Assembly (NCBI GenBank): GCA_002718195.1
Contig: PBDU01000021.1
Location: forward strand, 1-64,000
Length of the DNA: 64,000 nucleotides
DNA from: Methanobacteriota archaeon
GTDB taxonomy: Archaea > Thermoplasmatota > Poseidoniia > Poseidoniales > Poseidoniaceae
Direction of reading: 5' to 3'
The first letter of the stretch is position 1. Each line of letters opens with the position of its first letter. A program made the translations under genes and the position numbers. Positions 11,301 to 19,263 of this stretch are shown here, in pieces. Under the pieces are notes generated by a model that saw only the letters and a program-made list of their open reading frames with translations, had not been told where the DNA came from and searched no databases.

Positions 11301-11692
11301 TTACTGTAGATGATGTTGAAATCATAAGAGAACAGAAGGAAGGATACAGTGCTGAAACTATCAATCTAGGACAAGGAGATGAGAAGGTGCAAGTCAGCCT
11401 AGTATTGGACATGCAGGACACACCAGAATTGCTTTCCAAGGGATTAGCAAGAGATATTACACGAAGAGTCCAAGCAAAGCGAAAGGAATTGAATCTTGAA
11501 ATTGAGGATACGATTGAGTTGACGGTACAAACAAAAGATGCCCCTGAATTATTCAAATCGGATATGGAGTGGATTGCAACAGAAACTAGGGCGAGCCAAG
11601 CATTATTTGATTCTGAAGAGAACTTTTCACTTGATTTCGATTCCTTTGATGTCGACGGCATCAAAGTAAATTTCCATGTCAAGAGAGCTTGA
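8399..11692 (+). CDS. ileS: Isoleucyl-tRNA synthetase
   Basis: Class I aminoacyl-tRNA synthetase charging tRNA-Ile. The HIGH-type signature appears as PGIHH at residues 55-59 after GPPTANGK, and the KMSKS loop is at 627-631 followed by RGNIVNP. Between them lies the CP1 editing domain (about 200-400) with TTTPWTLPGNV and GTGVVHTA. The C-terminal half carries the anticodon-binding helical domain (from about 690, DRWILSKL) and an archaeal/eukaryal-type tail with the RRVQAKRKELNLEIEDTI segment. The 1097-residue length fits archaeal and eukaryotic-type IleRS. It is followed at only 4 bases by a metal-receptor-like gene and then a lipoprotein gene, so these three are probably one transcript. Identification is firm. 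Confidence 0.96.
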   Translation: MPKPSPAGELDSVELENNLLSIWKEEGAFVSSITNRESGAPFIFLEGPPTANGKPGIHHVVARTYKDLVCRWKTMQGFRVERKGGWDTHGLPVEIEVQKRLDLMSNEQIEAFGMQAFNDACRESVWTYEEAWREMTERMAYWVDLDNPYVTLHNDYVESCWWALKQMFDSGLLYRGYKVLPYCPQTGTSYSSHEVALGYKEVEEPSVYVKFKLVDEDASILAWTTTPWTLPGNVGLAVGPDVTYIKARIAKEAESWDGSGGAQVGEVVILAKDLQKEVLRHHVDIIEEIKGSELVGMAYEPLFPDAVPRGDSETAWTVLSADWVTTTDGTGVVHTAVMYGEDDYNLGMEAGLPAHHTVGMDGNFVDGTHPELDGKYVKDVDQTVIQLLSQPGGSNGKGPQSGLLYREKSYLHDYPHCWRTDHPLLYYAMDSWFVKMTAVKEKLLEFNDQVEWAPDWVGEGRFGEWLRNVKDWAISRERYWGTPLPVWRDEDGNMKCIGSIQELKDEVAKANAAGINNPECPDDVDLHRPVVDEFTLLSDNGKPMKREPFVMDCWFDSGCAPFAQFHYPFEENDKFTPAFPVDYICEGVDQTRGWFYTLLAVSTTVFDSPAYKRCLSLGLILDAEGKKMSKSRGNIVNPWDHFNKEGADATRWYMVSAGAPWMPLKFDPNGVRETYGKMFLTLWNVYKFHADYAALDGFDPDAIDQIPVAERKDLDRWILSKLSTVAKEYHSDFVNWNYHKACRDLESFIVNDISNWYVRRSRRRLWDEAESNDKLSCQFTLHELLTTLCKLIAPVSPFMVDTIHRNLTGSPVHLADWPLGVPGLTEGATSDSWDEEAERATELLPAQDHALENLMELVRELAEAGRRIRIAEGRRQRLPCLQGWIVAGPDVSIFTDLLQEELNVESINTELDLEKFQQIKLNPNFRSLAPKARQNVNQIAGMIKSAENPEEMYDQIKAGGFMLMDVEITVDDVEIIREQKEGYSAETINLGQGDEKVQVSLVLDMQDTPELLSKGLARDITRRVQAKRKELNLEIEDTIELTVQTKDAPELFKSDMEWIATETRASQALFDSEENFSLDFDSFDVDGIKVNFHVKRA

Positions 11693-11696
11693 TTGC

Positions 11697-12473
11697 ATGA
11701 GAATTGTGAGTTTAGTTCCAAGTATTACTGAAACATTATTTGCGTTGGGTTTGGATTCCAAGCAAATAGTGGGAAGAACGCCATGGTGCATACATCCTGC
11801 GAAGGGTGTCGAAAGCATCGAAGTTGTTGGAGGAACGAAAACACCTAACATAAACAAAATCGGGCGACTTAGTCCTGACTTAATTATCTTAGACAAGGAA
11901 GAAAATCCTAAGGAGTTTTATGATGAATTAAAAGAAAGGGGGTACAAAACCTTCGTTTCAACTGTCCATTCACCGACTGAAGTACCTGAGTTTTTACGCA
12001 AGTTAGGAGTTGCCACGGGCAGGAAACAAAATGGAGAATCTCTTGCTTTAGAGTGTGAAATGGCGATTAATGATTGCAAGAATACAAGTGCAAAATTGAA
12101 TGTTCTGCCTATGATTTGGCATAAACCTTTGATGGCTGTCTCCCCAAGAAGATATGCAGGAGCGCTCTTAGAGTTAGTTGGATTCAAAGTCCCAGATATT
12201 GAGCCTAATGGCAATGGATATCCTGTGGTAAAAAACTCGCATGTTTTGGAGCATGAAGTAGATGGTTTGTTGTTGTCGAGCGAACCACATGAATTCGCAG
12301 AGAAAGAGGGACAGGCTCTTATTGCTGAAATCTTTTCAACTACTGGAATAAAAATTTGGTATGAAATGATTAATGGAGAACACTTGACTTGGTTCGGTTC
12401 TAGAACTTCATTTGCAATCAGAGAATTGAAGACATATTGCGACGAGTTGAAAGACAAGCATGCTTTGGCGTGA
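11697..12473 (+). CDS. BtuF/TroA-like helical-backbone metal receptor, apparently cytosolic
   Basis: 258 residues related to periplasmic cobalamin/Fe-siderophore-binding proteins. The N-terminus MRIVSLVPSITETLFALG is the standard opening of this fold, followed by GRTPWCIHP and LSPDLIILDKEENP, which match the TroA-like domain. An earlier in-frame ATG at 11676 would overlap the end of ileS and add only MSRELDC, so the ATG at 11697, 4 bases after the ileS stop, is preferred. With either start there is no signal peptide or lipobox, unlike true transport receptors. Such signal-less relatives are known in bacteria and archaea, but their role is unclear. No BtuC/BtuD-like genes are adjacent. The fold is confident; cobalamin or metal binding is inference. 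Confidence 0.75.
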   Translation: MRIVSLVPSITETLFALGLDSKQIVGRTPWCIHPAKGVESIEVVGGTKTPNINKIGRLSPDLIILDKEENPKEFYDELKERGYKTFVSTVHSPTEVPEFLRKLGVATGRKQNGESLALECEMAINDCKNTSAKLNVLPMIWHKPLMAVSPRRYAGALLELVGFKVPDIEPNGNGYPVVKNSHVLEHEVDGLLLSSEPHEFAEKEGQALIAEIFSTTGIKIWYEMINGEHLTWFGSRTSFAIRELKTYCDELKDKHALA

Positions 12474-12475
12474 AC

Positions 12476-13870
12476 ATGGGCAGAGTTACCCTTGCGCTCC
12501 TAATGGCTACATCCATGCTTTTAGCAGGTTGCGTTGGTAATGGAGAAGGCGTAATCGACGAAGACAATATCCGTCCGATATGGGAGGATTACAAATTAAT
12601 CGATGAGCGGATTCCAACCACACCGGGTATCTTTCAAACCATCGACCTGAGAACAAATCAATCCACAAATACAAGCTGGGCTATTTTTGATGCATCAAAC
12701 GGTGGAAATTGTTGTGAGCACTATCTGGCAACTAGCATTCATGGGACAATTATGAACATAGGTGGGGAATATCCCGTGTGGAGCAACGATAGAGGACAAG
12801 AATGGGACACTTTCATTCCCGGCGTTATTCCAGACCAAACTTGTAGGACATTTATTCCGACTAACCCAGGGCAAGAAGGATTGGGTGAAGGCTCAATAGT
12901 TCAAGCAACAAATGGGGATTGGATATCCATGTCTTGGTTCCCTTATGTTGGAGGAGATCTAAAACTTGACAAGTTCTATGCTATCCTATACGACGAATCA
13001 GAGATGGAATGGAAATGGTGCTACAATCGATTGACTGAACCGTTTTACGATAGATCATGGCAAGTCGAAGTTGTAGGACCAATTGATTCATCCTTGGGTC
13101 AGGGAGAATGGGCAAGTCTTGTCATCTCTAACTTCTGGCATCAAACTCAAAATGCTGGTGGTCAGATCAGTGTTGACGGCTTGAATTACTATCCAATTCA
13201 ATTCCCTAACCGAGGTGGTTCAGAGCCTCTGATGGAAGTAGATTTGAATTTCACAAATGAAGACATGAGTCCTTATTGGGATGTCAATAAGCCACACAAG
13301 GAGATGCGAGCATTCTCAGTTCCTAGTGGAGGATTGATGTTCCCTGACTACTTTGATAATGGAAATGCTGCCTTCCTAGATACTACCCTCTCTTGGAACG
13401 AGGTCGATAGGCAATTCCCAAGTGAATATTGTGCATTTGATTCGACAGCAACTCTGCACTGTGTAAGTCTTTCAGGGACGACTTTTACTCATTACATGTC
13501 CACAGATGGAGGCTGGAATTGGGAAACACAGGATTACAACCATACCGGAGTTGCATCAAGTATTGAGGAATGGGAATTCCAGGCAAACGGTGAACTGGAT
13601 TTGTTTGTCCTAAACGTGAGGTACCAATCAGCAGATGGTCCTGATGTGGACATCATCTATCACGTCAGAGATTACTCAGAGGATCAGTCCCCCGATACCC
13701 TAACCTACCTAGGTCTTGGTGACCTTGACTCTACCTCTGGGGCTGGAAATGATATCAGATTCGATTTTGCAAGTTTGGGAATATTGAGAGACGGAGGAGC
13801 GGTTGTTGCATATCACGACTCCACTGACCCTGATCCATTATTCGCTGTGGAAATGGAGTTACCTTATTGA
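12476..13870 (+). CDS. Secreted lipoprotein with BNR/Asp-box-like repeats
   Basis: 464-residue lipoprotein. The ATG at 12476, 2 bases after the previous stop codon, gives MGRVTLALLMATSMLLAGC with the lipobox LAGC at Cys19; the upstream in-frame start would place the signal sequence internally and is rejected. The mature part contains SNDRGQEWDTF and STDGGWNWETQ, which look like Asp-box (S-x-D-x-G-x-x-W) motifs of sialidase-like beta-propellers. It also has paired cysteines (NCCEH, CAFD, LHCVS) that could form disulfides. No catalytic arrangement of a glycosidase could be recognised, so a binding or structural surface role is as likely as an enzymatic one. Being in the ileS transcript says little about function. 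Confidence 0.65.
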   Translation: MGRVTLALLMATSMLLAGCVGNGEGVIDEDNIRPIWEDYKLIDERIPTTPGIFQTIDLRTNQSTNTSWAIFDASNGGNCCEHYLATSIHGTIMNIGGEYPVWSNDRGQEWDTFIPGVIPDQTCRTFIPTNPGQEGLGEGSIVQATNGDWISMSWFPYVGGDLKLDKFYAILYDESEMEWKWCYNRLTEPFYDRSWQVEVVGPIDSSLGQGEWASLVISNFWHQTQNAGGQISVDGLNYYPIQFPNRGGSEPLMEVDLNFTNEDMSPYWDVNKPHKEMRAFSVPSGGLMFPDYFDNGNAAFLDTTLSWNEVDRQFPSEYCAFDSTATLHCVSLSGTTFTHYMSTDGGWNWETQDYNHTGVASSIEEWEFQANGELDLFVLNVRYQSADGPDVDIIYHVRDYSEDQSPDTLTYLGLGDLDSTSGAGNDIRFDFASLGILRDGGAVVAYHDSTDPDPLFAVEMELPY

Positions 13871-13879
13871 GGTGAGATT

Positions 13880-14515
13880 TTGGAGTTGCCAATTCTATAC
13901 TCCTTTCGTCGTTGCCCATATGCAATGAGGGCTAGGCTTGCTTTGCAAAGAGCGGAAATAAAGTCTGAATTAAGAGAAGTAGTTTTGAGGGATAGACCAG
14001 AACATATGATGGAAATATCCCCGAAAGGAACTGTTCCTGTTATGTTATTACAAGACGGCACTTTGTTAGAAGAAAGTTTGGATATCATGGACTATGCTGC
14101 CGAAAAAATCGACTCCATATGTTGGAAAAAGGAAAGCATGCCAAATTTTGATGAAATGATATCCAAACTTGATGGTGAGTTCAAACACAACCTTGACAGA
14201 TACAAGTATCCTAATCGATATGATGATGTTGATGCTATCAAACATAGAGATGCAAATATTCCATTTTTGCAGATGATTGATGATTTGCTTACTGATAACG
14301 AATTCTTGAGCGGCAAGGAAATGGGAATACTTGATTGTGCGATTTTCCCGTTTATCAGGCAATTTGCAAATCATGATAGAGATTGGTTTGATAACCTGCC
14401 ACTGGAAAAACTGTTGAAATGGCTAGATTGTTGCCTAAGTAGTGAGGAGTTCAAGATAGTAATGAAAAAATACAAACAATGGACACCTGAACAAGATGCT
14501 GTTATTTGGCCTTAG
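13880..14515 (+). CDS. Glutathione S-transferase-family protein
   Basis: 211 residues with a thioredoxin-fold N-terminal domain: LPILYSFRRCPYAMRARLAL carries the CPYA redox or thiol-binding motif at about residues 12-15, and PKGTVPVM holds the cis-Pro region typical of GSTs. LLEESLDIMDY completes the N-domain. The C-terminal part is helical (MIDDLLTDNEFLSGKEMGILDCAIFPFIRQF), matching the GST C-terminal domain of GrxB/omega-like proteins. The start is probably the TTG at 13880, shortly after GGTGAG at 13872; no ATG is available near the N-terminus. It follows the lipoprotein gene by 9 bases. Archaea rarely make glutathione, so the natural thiol substrate is unknown. Confidence 0.75.
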   Translation: MELPILYSFRRCPYAMRARLALQRAEIKSELREVVLRDRPEHMMEISPKGTVPVMLLQDGTLLEESLDIMDYAAEKIDSICWKKESMPNFDEMISKLDGEFKHNLDRYKYPNRYDDVDAIKHRDANIPFLQMIDDLLTDNEFLSGKEMGILDCAIFPFIRQFANHDRDWFDNLPLEKLLKWLDCCLSSEEFKIVMKKYKQWTPEQDAVIWP

Positions 14516-14588
14516 AATCAAAAATATTACTTGAATAGCCAATTTTTACATTAAGATTAAGAACACTTGACATAGATTAAACCATGTT

Positions 14589-16571
14589 ATGCTAACCGGT
14601 CTTTCGGGTGTTGGAGAAAGTGTTGCAAATAAGTTGATTGAATATTTTGGTAATGAACAGGCTGCGTTTGAGGCTCTCATCGAAGGAAATATCTCCGCAA
14701 TATCACAAGTTGATGGAATTACTTTGAAAAGAGCAGTAAATCTTTCAAAATCTGCTATCGGAGAAGAAGGGAAGTTTCTCTCAACAACAGAGGCTGAAAA
14801 AATCTTCCAATCCTTAGTAGAATCTATTTCCCAGTACTGCTTAACAAAATCTGGAAGAGACAGATTACAGCTAATGACTCCAAATCCAAAATCGATCAAT
14901 AAAAATCGAGATAAACTGAGCCAAGCAATAGATTTCATCGACAAACATCCGCAACTGGTGAATCAATTTGAAAAATCATGGCACAAGTTACACCTTCCAA
15001 GAAAACCAAACACTCGTTATGAGAGAGTCATTGTTTCAAAAAACAAAATGCCTCATTTAGAAAAATATTGCAGGATATTAACACCTTCATCAGAGGAAAC
15101 ATGGAAGGATTATACCGTGTTCAAAACAGTTACTTGGATCGGAGAGGGGAGCCCAAGTAGCACTCCAGACGGATGGCTTTGTTCAAGTGAGGGGGACTCT
15201 ATTGCTAAAATTCTTCCAGAACTTGTATTAGATTGGTTCAAGACAAATATGAGCCCTCTAGAGGTGATTACGAGTTTGTTGATGAGCGAGTTACCAGTGC
15301 TTCACGATTTCACAGACGAATTGGTTGATTCTCTTGAAGATTTGAAGGTGCTTTCCACCTGCCTCTTAGACCTCCAATCCGAAGCCGATATTGAAACTAT
15401 ATCAGAGATTAAAGACAATATCTGGAAAGAGGCTAACACCCTTGCAGAAAAAGTACACTCAAGGGTTGAAATTGAGATGCAGGACGTTAAACTTAACTTA
15501 TCAGGTGCTGACATGTTAATGGCTCTATCTAATTCAAACGCACTGCAAAAGAAATTAGGTGAAGCTACCTCTGAAATAATAACCGATGCTATCCTAAGTG
15601 CAAATAATTCATTTGCAGATTTCTTACTTCCCTCTGGTGTCGCAGTTCCAAGAACAATATTCACCAATGATTGGCCTTGCAAGGTTGACAGGAAAATTTT
15701 AGATTCATTAGATGAAGAATTGAGTAGCATCATATCGCAGAATTCTCAACAAAAGATGATGAGATTAGCAAAAGAATTGCATCCTCTTCAAAATAAAGTG
15801 ACTAAATTGATATCAAAATTGTTTGAAATGGACAAATGGATTGGAATAGGCAAATGGTCGATTGAAAATAATTGCACCCTTCCTGTATTAGGTGATAGCG
15901 GAGTTGACATACAAGACGGAAGGCATTTATTGCTTGGATTTGAGCCGGAGGCAATATCTTACGGCTTAGGAAAATGCGCAGAAAAAGGAAATCAACAAAA
16001 TTTAGCTCTGTTAAGCGGAGCAAATAGTGGTGGTAAAACCACGTTATTGGAGTTGCTCGGGCAAATCGTCATTCTTACACATATGGGTTTGAGCGTTCCT
16101 GCCAAAGAAGCGAAAGTAGGAGTTGTAAATTCAATGCACATTTTGGCAAAAGCCGGAGGAACTCAAAGTGCCGGTGCTTTGGAGCAAACCCTCTATGAAT
16201 TGGCAGAAGTTGCATCTTGCAATGACTCAAAATTCATCTTGGCTGATGAACTTGAGGCAATTACAGAGCCAGGAGCAGGTGCAAAGATAATCGCAGGTAT
16301 GTTATCCGCAGCATCTTCAAATAAGGACACGACTATGGTATTAGTCACTCATTTAGCACCAGCAATTCTTGCTGAAATGCCGAATAAGGATGTCAGAATT
16401 GATGGCATTGAAGCCAAGGGTCTGGATGAAAATATGGAGTTGATAGTAGACAGAACACCCAAGAGAAATTATCTTGCCAGATCCACTCCTGAGTTAATTG
16501 TAAAAAGACTGATAGAAAGGTCTGAGGGTGATTCCAAGTCGATATTCAAGGATATTCTCAAGATGTTTTAG
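14589..16571 (+). CDS. MutS-family ATPase with N-terminal helix-hairpin-helix
   Basis: 660 residues. The N-terminus (LTGLSGVGESVANKLIEYFG) is a helix-hairpin-helix DNA-binding motif, and a second weaker unit follows (ISQVDGITLKRAVNL). A long helical middle resembles the MutS core/clamp region. The C-terminal ATPase domain has Walker A GANSGGKTT at 477-485, the MutS GGTQSAGALEQTL region, Walker B FILADELEAIT and the VTHLAP switch. It lacks MutS domain I and the Smr nuclease tail of bacterial MutS2, so it belongs with the archaeal MutS2/MutS5-like group, whose role in repair or recombination is not settled. No Shine-Dalgarno sequence is evident before the ATG, so the message may be leaderless. 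MutL is not encoded in the window. Confidence 0.85.
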   Translation: MLTGLSGVGESVANKLIEYFGNEQAAFEALIEGNISAISQVDGITLKRAVNLSKSAIGEEGKFLSTTEAEKIFQSLVESISQYCLTKSGRDRLQLMTPNPKSINKNRDKLSQAIDFIDKHPQLVNQFEKSWHKLHLPRKPNTRYERVIVSKNKMPHLEKYCRILTPSSEETWKDYTVFKTVTWIGEGSPSSTPDGWLCSSEGDSIAKILPELVLDWFKTNMSPLEVITSLLMSELPVLHDFTDELVDSLEDLKVLSTCLLDLQSEADIETISEIKDNIWKEANTLAEKVHSRVEIEMQDVKLNLSGADMLMALSNSNALQKKLGEATSEIITDAILSANNSFADFLLPSGVAVPRTIFTNDWPCKVDRKILDSLDEELSSIISQNSQQKMMRLAKELHPLQNKVTKLISKLFEMDKWIGIGKWSIENNCTLPVLGDSGVDIQDGRHLLLGFEPEAISYGLGKCAEKGNQQNLALLSGANSGGKTTLLELLGQIVILTHMGLSVPAKEAKVGVVNSMHILAKAGGTQSAGALEQTLYELAEVASCNDSKFILADELEAITEPGAGAKIIAGMLSAASSNKDTTMVLVTHLAPAILAEMPNKDVRIDGIEAKGLDENMELIVDRTPKRNYLARSTPELIVKRLIERSEGDSKSIFKDILKMF

Positions 16572-16620
16572 TCAACCAATCCATAACCAAGTCCATAACG
16601 AATGGCAGATTGGTTTACAC

Positions 16621-16986
16621 ATGGCAACCATAGAACTGACTGAAGGCATATTCCAGAAAACCATAGATGATAATGAAATCGTATTCATTGATTTTTGGGC
16701 AGATTGGTGCGCTCCTTGCAAAGCATTTGCCCCGGTTTTTGAGAAAATAAGTGGAGAATTTCCAGATATTGTGTTTGCTAAAGTGGACACTGAAAAAGAG
16801 CAAAACTTTGCTGCAGCATTTGGTATTCGTTCAATCCCTACCACTGTAGTTTTCAAGGCAGGAGTTGGAGTTTTCATGAATCCTGGTGCAATTCCCGAAG
16901 CTGGTCTGAGAGATTTAGTTGGCAAGGTTGTTGACTTAGATATGGAAGAAGTAATGAAGGAAATTGAAGGGGAGTCAAAAAAATAG
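16621..16986 (+). CDS. trxA: Thioredoxin
   Basis: 121-residue thioredoxin. The redox motif WCAPCK has Cys30 and Cys33, preceded by VFIDFWAD. The cis-Pro loop is IRSIPTTVVFK. The start chosen is the ATG at 16621 (MATIELTEGIF), because the longer open frame upstream overlaps the end of the MutS-family gene and adds an unlike sequence. The protein is expected to reduce cytosolic disulfides; a thioredoxin reductase is not in the window. The C-terminus is slightly longer than the minimal fold and is acidic and Lys-rich (MEEVMKEIEGESKK). Identification is firm. Confidence 0.93.
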   Translation: MATIELTEGIFQKTIDDNEIVFIDFWADWCAPCKAFAPVFEKISGEFPDIVFAKVDTEKEQNFAAAFGIRSIPTTVVFKAGVGVFMNPGAIPEAGLRDLVGKVVDLDMEEVMKEIEGESKK

Positions 16987-17089
16987 TGACTGCTGTGCTT
17001 CTGGAACCTGTAGTGAATGAATAAGCGAATAATATACAATCCGGCAATGAATTGAAGTGCTACCTGTTGATGGTTAATCGGTGAAGACT

Positions 17090-18097
17090 ATGTCAGAGAT
17101 GGTGATTAAAACCAATAATCTGACAAAATCATATGGAAATCACATTGCTTTAGATTCGTTAAATTTGGAAGTCCCCAAAGGCGCAACAGGACTACTGGGA
17201 CCTAATGGAGCAGGAAAATCCACATTTCTCAAAACTATTCTGGGGTTGATTCAAGCCACATCAGGAGATGGAATCGTCCTTGGACACGATATCAGAACAG
17301 AAGGAGAAGAAATTAGAACCAAAATAGGTTACATGCCAGAATATGATGCTTTGAATCCAAAAATGGATGCAATCAATCAAGTTAGATATTCAGGCGAGAT
17401 TCTTGGAATGCATCCCACGATAGCTATGACTAGAGCCCACAAATCACTGGAATATGTTGGTTTAGGAGAGCAAAGATATCGAGAAATAGGCTCATTCTCA
17501 ACGGGAATGAAACAGGCAACAAAACTCGCATGTGCAATAATTCATGACCCGGAGTTAATCATTGCAGACGAACCATCAAATGGCTTAGATGCAAGAGCAA
17601 GGGAATTCATGCTCAATACTCTCGAAGTAACTGTTAATCAAGGGCAAAGATCCGTACTAATGGCTAGTCACCTAATGGAAGATGTTGAGCGGGTATGTGA
17701 TAGGATTATCCTTCTGCACAAAGGAAAATTAGCTGCTCAAGGTAAGATTGAGGACCTAAAAGCAATCGACAAAGAAATAGAGATTCATGTTTGGAAAAAC
17801 GCAAATCAATTAGAACAACATCTCTCTGCAAAAGGCCTCTCCGTTAGAAGAGAAGGAAGGATTATGAGAATCTCCGCAGAGATGGACAATATCACCCATG
17901 AAATCCTACAAAGTGCTTCTGCAGTTGGTGCTCAAGTTCGAAGAATGCATGAATATGAGGCTTCCCTAGAGGACTTATTCATAGTCATCATGGAGAGATT
18001 AGGATACGAGGTGAAGTCGAGTGAACAATTACTTGCGTCGCCTGTTCAAGCAAGGCAGGCAGACATACCCAAAGACTACAGCGGGGTGATTAATTGA
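17090..18097 (+). CDS. ABC transporter ATP-binding protein (ABC-2 type), first of operon
   Basis: 335-residue ATPase. Walker A GPNGAGKS is at 37-44, the signature is FSTGMKQ (about 136-142) and Walker B is LIIADEP ending at Asp160-Glu161. The C-terminal 110 residues form the regulatory extension common in exporters of the CcmA/NatA type. The ATG at 17090 is preferred over the GTG at 17081 because GGTGA (17080-17084) lies 5 bases before it. The stop overlaps the TTG start of the next gene, a permease, so the two are translationally coupled. Partner permease and the second ATPase/permease pair downstream indicate an exporter or membrane-remodelling complex. The cargo is unknown. Confidence 0.9.
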   Translation: MSEMVIKTNNLTKSYGNHIALDSLNLEVPKGATGLLGPNGAGKSTFLKTILGLIQATSGDGIVLGHDIRTEGEEIRTKIGYMPEYDALNPKMDAINQVRYSGEILGMHPTIAMTRAHKSLEYVGLGEQRYREIGSFSTGMKQATKLACAIIHDPELIIADEPSNGLDARAREFMLNTLEVTVNQGQRSVLMASHLMEDVERVCDRIILLHKGKLAAQGKIEDLKAIDKEIEIHVWKNANQLEQHLSAKGLSVRREGRIMRISAEMDNITHEILQSASAVGAQVRRMHEYEASLEDLFIVIMERLGYEVKSSEQLLASPVQARQADIPKDYSGVIN

Positions 18098-19263
18098 ATC
18101 TAGGTGGAGAAGGTTTTACACCCCAAATCAACAACGCAACAGCGCCTAGCCTTCAGCCAAATCAACCAATTCCACAACAGATTCCTCAAATCAATACTCA
18201 CCCTAATCCGGTACAAAACCAGGCACCACAACAGCAGGTTCCAGCGATGGCAAGTGCAGCACAATCACCAGAATTAGAGGCAAGTACACCTGTAACAGGT
18301 AAAAGTAGAATCGAATCTGCTTGGGGATCTAACCCTGAAGACATGGGAGTAGCAATAGTCTCTGGAGGGCAGAGCACTGGTGAAATCTTCAAACAAGAAT
18401 ATACTGGATGGAGTGGAACACTTAATCCTCGCTGGATGAGGAATTGGGCAATATACAGACATCATATGCTTGGTCTGTTCAAAAAAGGACACAGACCTTG
18501 GCCACTTCTAGTCAAAATATACCTCTTTGTGACACTCATTGGATGCATTGCACCTATTTTCCCTCTCCTACTTGTCAGCCTTACTGGCGAGGGTGAACTA
18601 GCAGCACTTTTCACTGTTAACAGAGATAACCTCTATTCACATGTATTAGCATTCTTCCCAAGAAATATCCTCTATTACCCTGTGGCTGCTTCTCTACTTG
18701 TTGGGACAATTATCTCTGAAGACAGGACCCATGGAACAAGTGCTCTGTACTTTTCACGACCAATTTCTAGACTAGATTATACCATGATGAAGTATCTGAG
18801 TGTTGCATCAATTCTTGCAATCCTTTGCATTTTTACTTTATTTGCATATTATACAACCGAGATAATTGCCCTTGGTAGAGGCTGGGGATGGATTGCAGAT
18901 ACCTTGCCAATCTTTATTGGAACTTTAGTAGCAGCATTCTTGTTAGTGATTACTTACACAAGTATCGGATTAGCACTTTCAAGCGTATCCAAGGGTGCTT
19001 TTTTTCCAGGAATCGGCTTGCTCTCTATAATTCTCGGAACAGCAATAATCGCTAGAATTGTAGACACGATGTTCCAAAGAGAAACACTTTTCCTATTGTC
19101 TCCTTACGATAGTTTGGCTAATGTAGGTCAAGCATTAGTAGGAACTGAGCCTACCTTTGACATATCTTGGACTTGGAGTTTAGCATCCTTAGTTGTGATC
19201 AATGCCTTAGCATTGTACATTCTAGCTACAAGAGTCTCCTCGATGGAGGTGACGAGAGAATGA
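18094..19263 (+). CDS. ABC-2 type permease with Pro/Gln-rich N-terminus
   Basis: 389 residues. The first ~80 are low-complexity, rich in Pro, Gln and Asn (for example NQPIPQQIPQINTHPN) and probably cytoplasmic and disordered. About six membrane segments follow, starting near LLVKIYLFVTLIGCIAP, with the family motif GTIISEDRTHGTSALYFSRPISR between the first helices, as in NatB/ABC-2 permeases. The start is TTG at 18094, overlapping the preceding stop, with GGGGTGATT as ribosome-binding site. It pairs with the ATPase encoded just upstream; the downstream ATPase starts inside its stop (ATGA). Confidence 0.82.
   Translation: MNLGGEGFTPQINNATAPSLQPNQPIPQQIPQINTHPNPVQNQAPQQQVPAMASAAQSPELEASTPVTGKSRIESAWGSNPEDMGVAIVSGGQSTGEIFKQEYTGWSGTLNPRWMRNWAIYRHHMLGLFKKGHRPWPLLVKIYLFVTLIGCIAPIFPLLLVSLTGEGELAALFTVNRDNLYSHVLAFFPRNILYYPVAASLLVGTIISEDRTHGTSALYFSRPISRLDYTMMKYLSVASILAILCIFTLFAYYTTEIIALGRGWGWIADTLPIFIGTLVAAFLLVITYTSIGLALSSVSKGAFFPGIGLLSIILGTAIIARIVDTMFQRETLFLLSPYDSLANVGQALVGTEPTFDISWTWSLASLVVINALALYILATRVSSMEVTRE

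Noticed and set aside
11260..11721. 153-codon open frame antisense to the end of ileS
   Set aside because: Ser/Thr/Asn-rich translation typical of a shadow frame; ileS is certain on the other strand.
11918..12457. 179-codon open frame antisense to the metal-receptor gene
   Set aside because: Shadow frame: the opposite strand carries a clear BtuF/TroA-like fold.
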